A DNA stretch of 64,000 nt from Pachypanchax playfairii. Lineage: Eukaryota > Chordata > Actinopteri > Cyprinodontiformes > Aplocheilidae. Location: the NCBI GenBank assembly GCA_006937955.1, contig SSNP01000043.1, positions 2,334,216 to 2,398,215 of the forward strand. The letters run 5' to 3'. The position numbers and the translations under genes are program-made. Within the stretch, counting starts at the first letter, position 1; every line of letters starts with the position of its first letter. The notes below the pieces were generated by a model, which did no database searches, had not been told where the DNA came from, and was given only the letters and a program-made list of their open reading frames with translations. This document shows, in pieces, positions 62,947 to 64,000 of this stretch.

Positions 62947-63702
62947 TAAGGGTGCACTGACACCAGCCCCATTTAGTCTGCTTGAATTGAACTCTAGTTC
63001 GTTCGCACAGATAGTTCGGTTCGTTTGGGGAGGTGTGAACGGGCAACCGCACTCTGATTCGGATCAAACAATCAAACTCTACTCCGACTAAAAATGTTGG
63101 TCTCGGTTCGATTGAAACAAACTCTGGAGCGGTTCGATTGAAACAAACTCTGGAGTGGTTCGATTGAAACAAACTCTGGAGCGGTTCGATTGAAACAAAC
63201 TCTGGAGCAGTTCGATTGAAACAAACTCTGGAGCGGTTCGATTGAAACAAACTCTGGAGCGGTTCGATTGAAACAAACTCTGGAGCGGTTCGATTGCATG
63301 TGTGAACGTAACTGGAACAGGACCGCACCAAAAGCAGGAAGTGGACTATATTGTGGGGGGCATCCTGCCTCGTTATCTTCTCATCCTGCGCTGATCTGGT
63401 ACATTCACCCAAAACAAAAGATCAATCCCAAAACCACCAGAATCTGCTGCTACTCCAGTTTATTGACATTTCACTGTCCCGCAGCAGAACCAGGAAGTGA
63501 GGTAACGACAATAAAAAAGTAGTGCAGTAACACCACAGCGCCACCACAGGTGGGGGTGTAACATGCTCCTAAGATTATTTTGTTCGTTTTATAAAAGGCA
63601 GTGTAAATGCAAACTGCACCAACTAAAAACAGCGACAATGTTCCAATTTTGATCCCCAATAGAACCGAGTCCACCGAACTATCAGGTGTGAATACAGCCT
63701 TA
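62947..63702 (+). mobile_element. Harbinger-like MITE with internal minisatellite
   Basis: The body 62950-63699 starts GGGTGCACTGACACCAG and ends on the minus strand GGCTGTATTCACACCTG, imperfectly inverted. The flanks are TAA (left) and TTA (right), close to a TWA duplication but not identical. CGGTTCG-type subterminal words agree with a common fish MITE. An expanded 26-bp tandem repeat lies inside. Confidence 0.6.
63105..63296 (+). repeat. 26-bp minisatellite, about 7.4 units
   Basis: Units start at 63105, 63131, 63157, 63183, 63209, 63235 and 63261, with a 10-base partial at 63287. Each begins GGTTCGATTGAAACAAAC and ends TCTGGAGC; single differences occur at 63156 (T) and 63209 (A for G). 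As 26 is not a multiple of 3 and the unit lacks stops on the minus strand, all three minus frames stay open and give artefactual proteins. Confidence 0.95.
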
Positions 63703-64000
63703 ATTTCTATATAATAGATATTTGAATAAATTTGTTAATTTATTGATTTTAGTTATTGATTGGAATACATTGTCTTTAATGAGTCAAATTTTTATTATCA
63801 AGAGCTGGTGATATATATATATTATTATCATAATCAATTTTAAAATATTTGAATAAATGGGTTAAAAACCCATAAAAAAGATTTTGTGTAAAACTTATAC
63901 TACTAAATACTACAATAAATCCAATGTGTTTTACCTAGTGATGTTGCATTTCAGTAATCAACAGGCTGTATGTCTATAAACGTAATCCAAAGATAACTGA
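63703..64000. other. Unassigned AT-rich DNA
   Basis: AT-rich to the end of the window, with a short (AT)n near 63810. Nothing recognised. Confidence 0.5.

Noticed and set aside
63105..63296. CRISPR-like array
   Set aside because: The repeats are contiguous with no spacers, and the genome is a vertebrate; it is a minisatellite.
62918..63412. 164-codon minus-strand frame with a repeating Ser-Arg-Val-Cys-Phe-Asn pattern
   Set aside because: Produced by the 26-bp minisatellite, which is open in every minus frame; no non-repeat domain and it spans a MITE.

Overview
This looks like about 64 kb of a vertebrate nuclear genome, most likely a ray-finned (percomorph-type) teleost. The background is AT-rich and non-coding, with long CA tracts, tRNA-derived SINEs, TTAA- and 8-bp-duplication MITEs, Tc1 fossils, L2- and L1-type LINE fragments, and several repeats I recognise as common in fish. 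There is no operon-like gene packing, no rRNA or tRNA gene and no CRISPR. The window contains no convincing host protein-coding exon on either strand. The only intact coding gene is a transposase.

Layout. 0-7 kb: SINE/LINE-tail fragments, a hAT end, one TTAA MITE (family 1) and a tRNA-derived SINE. 6.8-9.4 kb: two copies of a second TTAA MITE family, with a 303-bp hAT MITE between them that carries inverted CTCF-like motifs near its two ends. 10.9-14.1 kb: a Tigger/pogo-like remnant, a dead Tc1 transposase and a truncated family 1 copy. 16-20 kb: a dead L2/CR1-type LINE 3' end, CTCF-like sites, an assembly gap inside poly-T, and a Tc1 fossil split by a retroposed fragment with a 14-bp target duplication. 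23.3-23.9 kb: a MITE with 217-bp, about 99% identical inverted arms. 24.7-25.5 kb: an L1-like ORF1 relic and a foldback hairpin. 30-39 kb: hAT MITEs, one nested inside another, with exact 8-bp duplications. 40.7-44.5 kb: a third TTAA family 1 copy, a Harbinger-like MITE with TAA duplications, another inverted-end MITE and a Tc1 fossil interrupted by a LINE-like tail. 48.3 kb: the fourth family 1 copy. 50.3-51.5 kb: a structurally complete 1221-bp Tc1/mariner element whose transposase has 36 residues between the second D and the E (DD36E, the Incomer group). 51.7-57.9 kb: more hAT MITEs and a tandem triplication of a 283-bp core plus CA tract. 60.6-61.1 kb: a CpG-rich block with inverted ends. 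62.9-63.7 kb: a MITE containing a 26-bp minisatellite.

How the pieces relate. The window reads as a gene desert or a very long intron filled by successive waves of DNA transposons. Transposase sources seen here are one intact (Incomer) and three dead (Tc1-type); the MITEs would depend on hAT, Harbinger and Kolobok/T2-type enzymes encoded elsewhere. Between the repeats are blocks of unique, non-repetitive sequence that may hold conserved regulatory elements, but this cannot be shown from one sequence. Repeat class names are my reading of terminal motifs and target duplications, not database hits.
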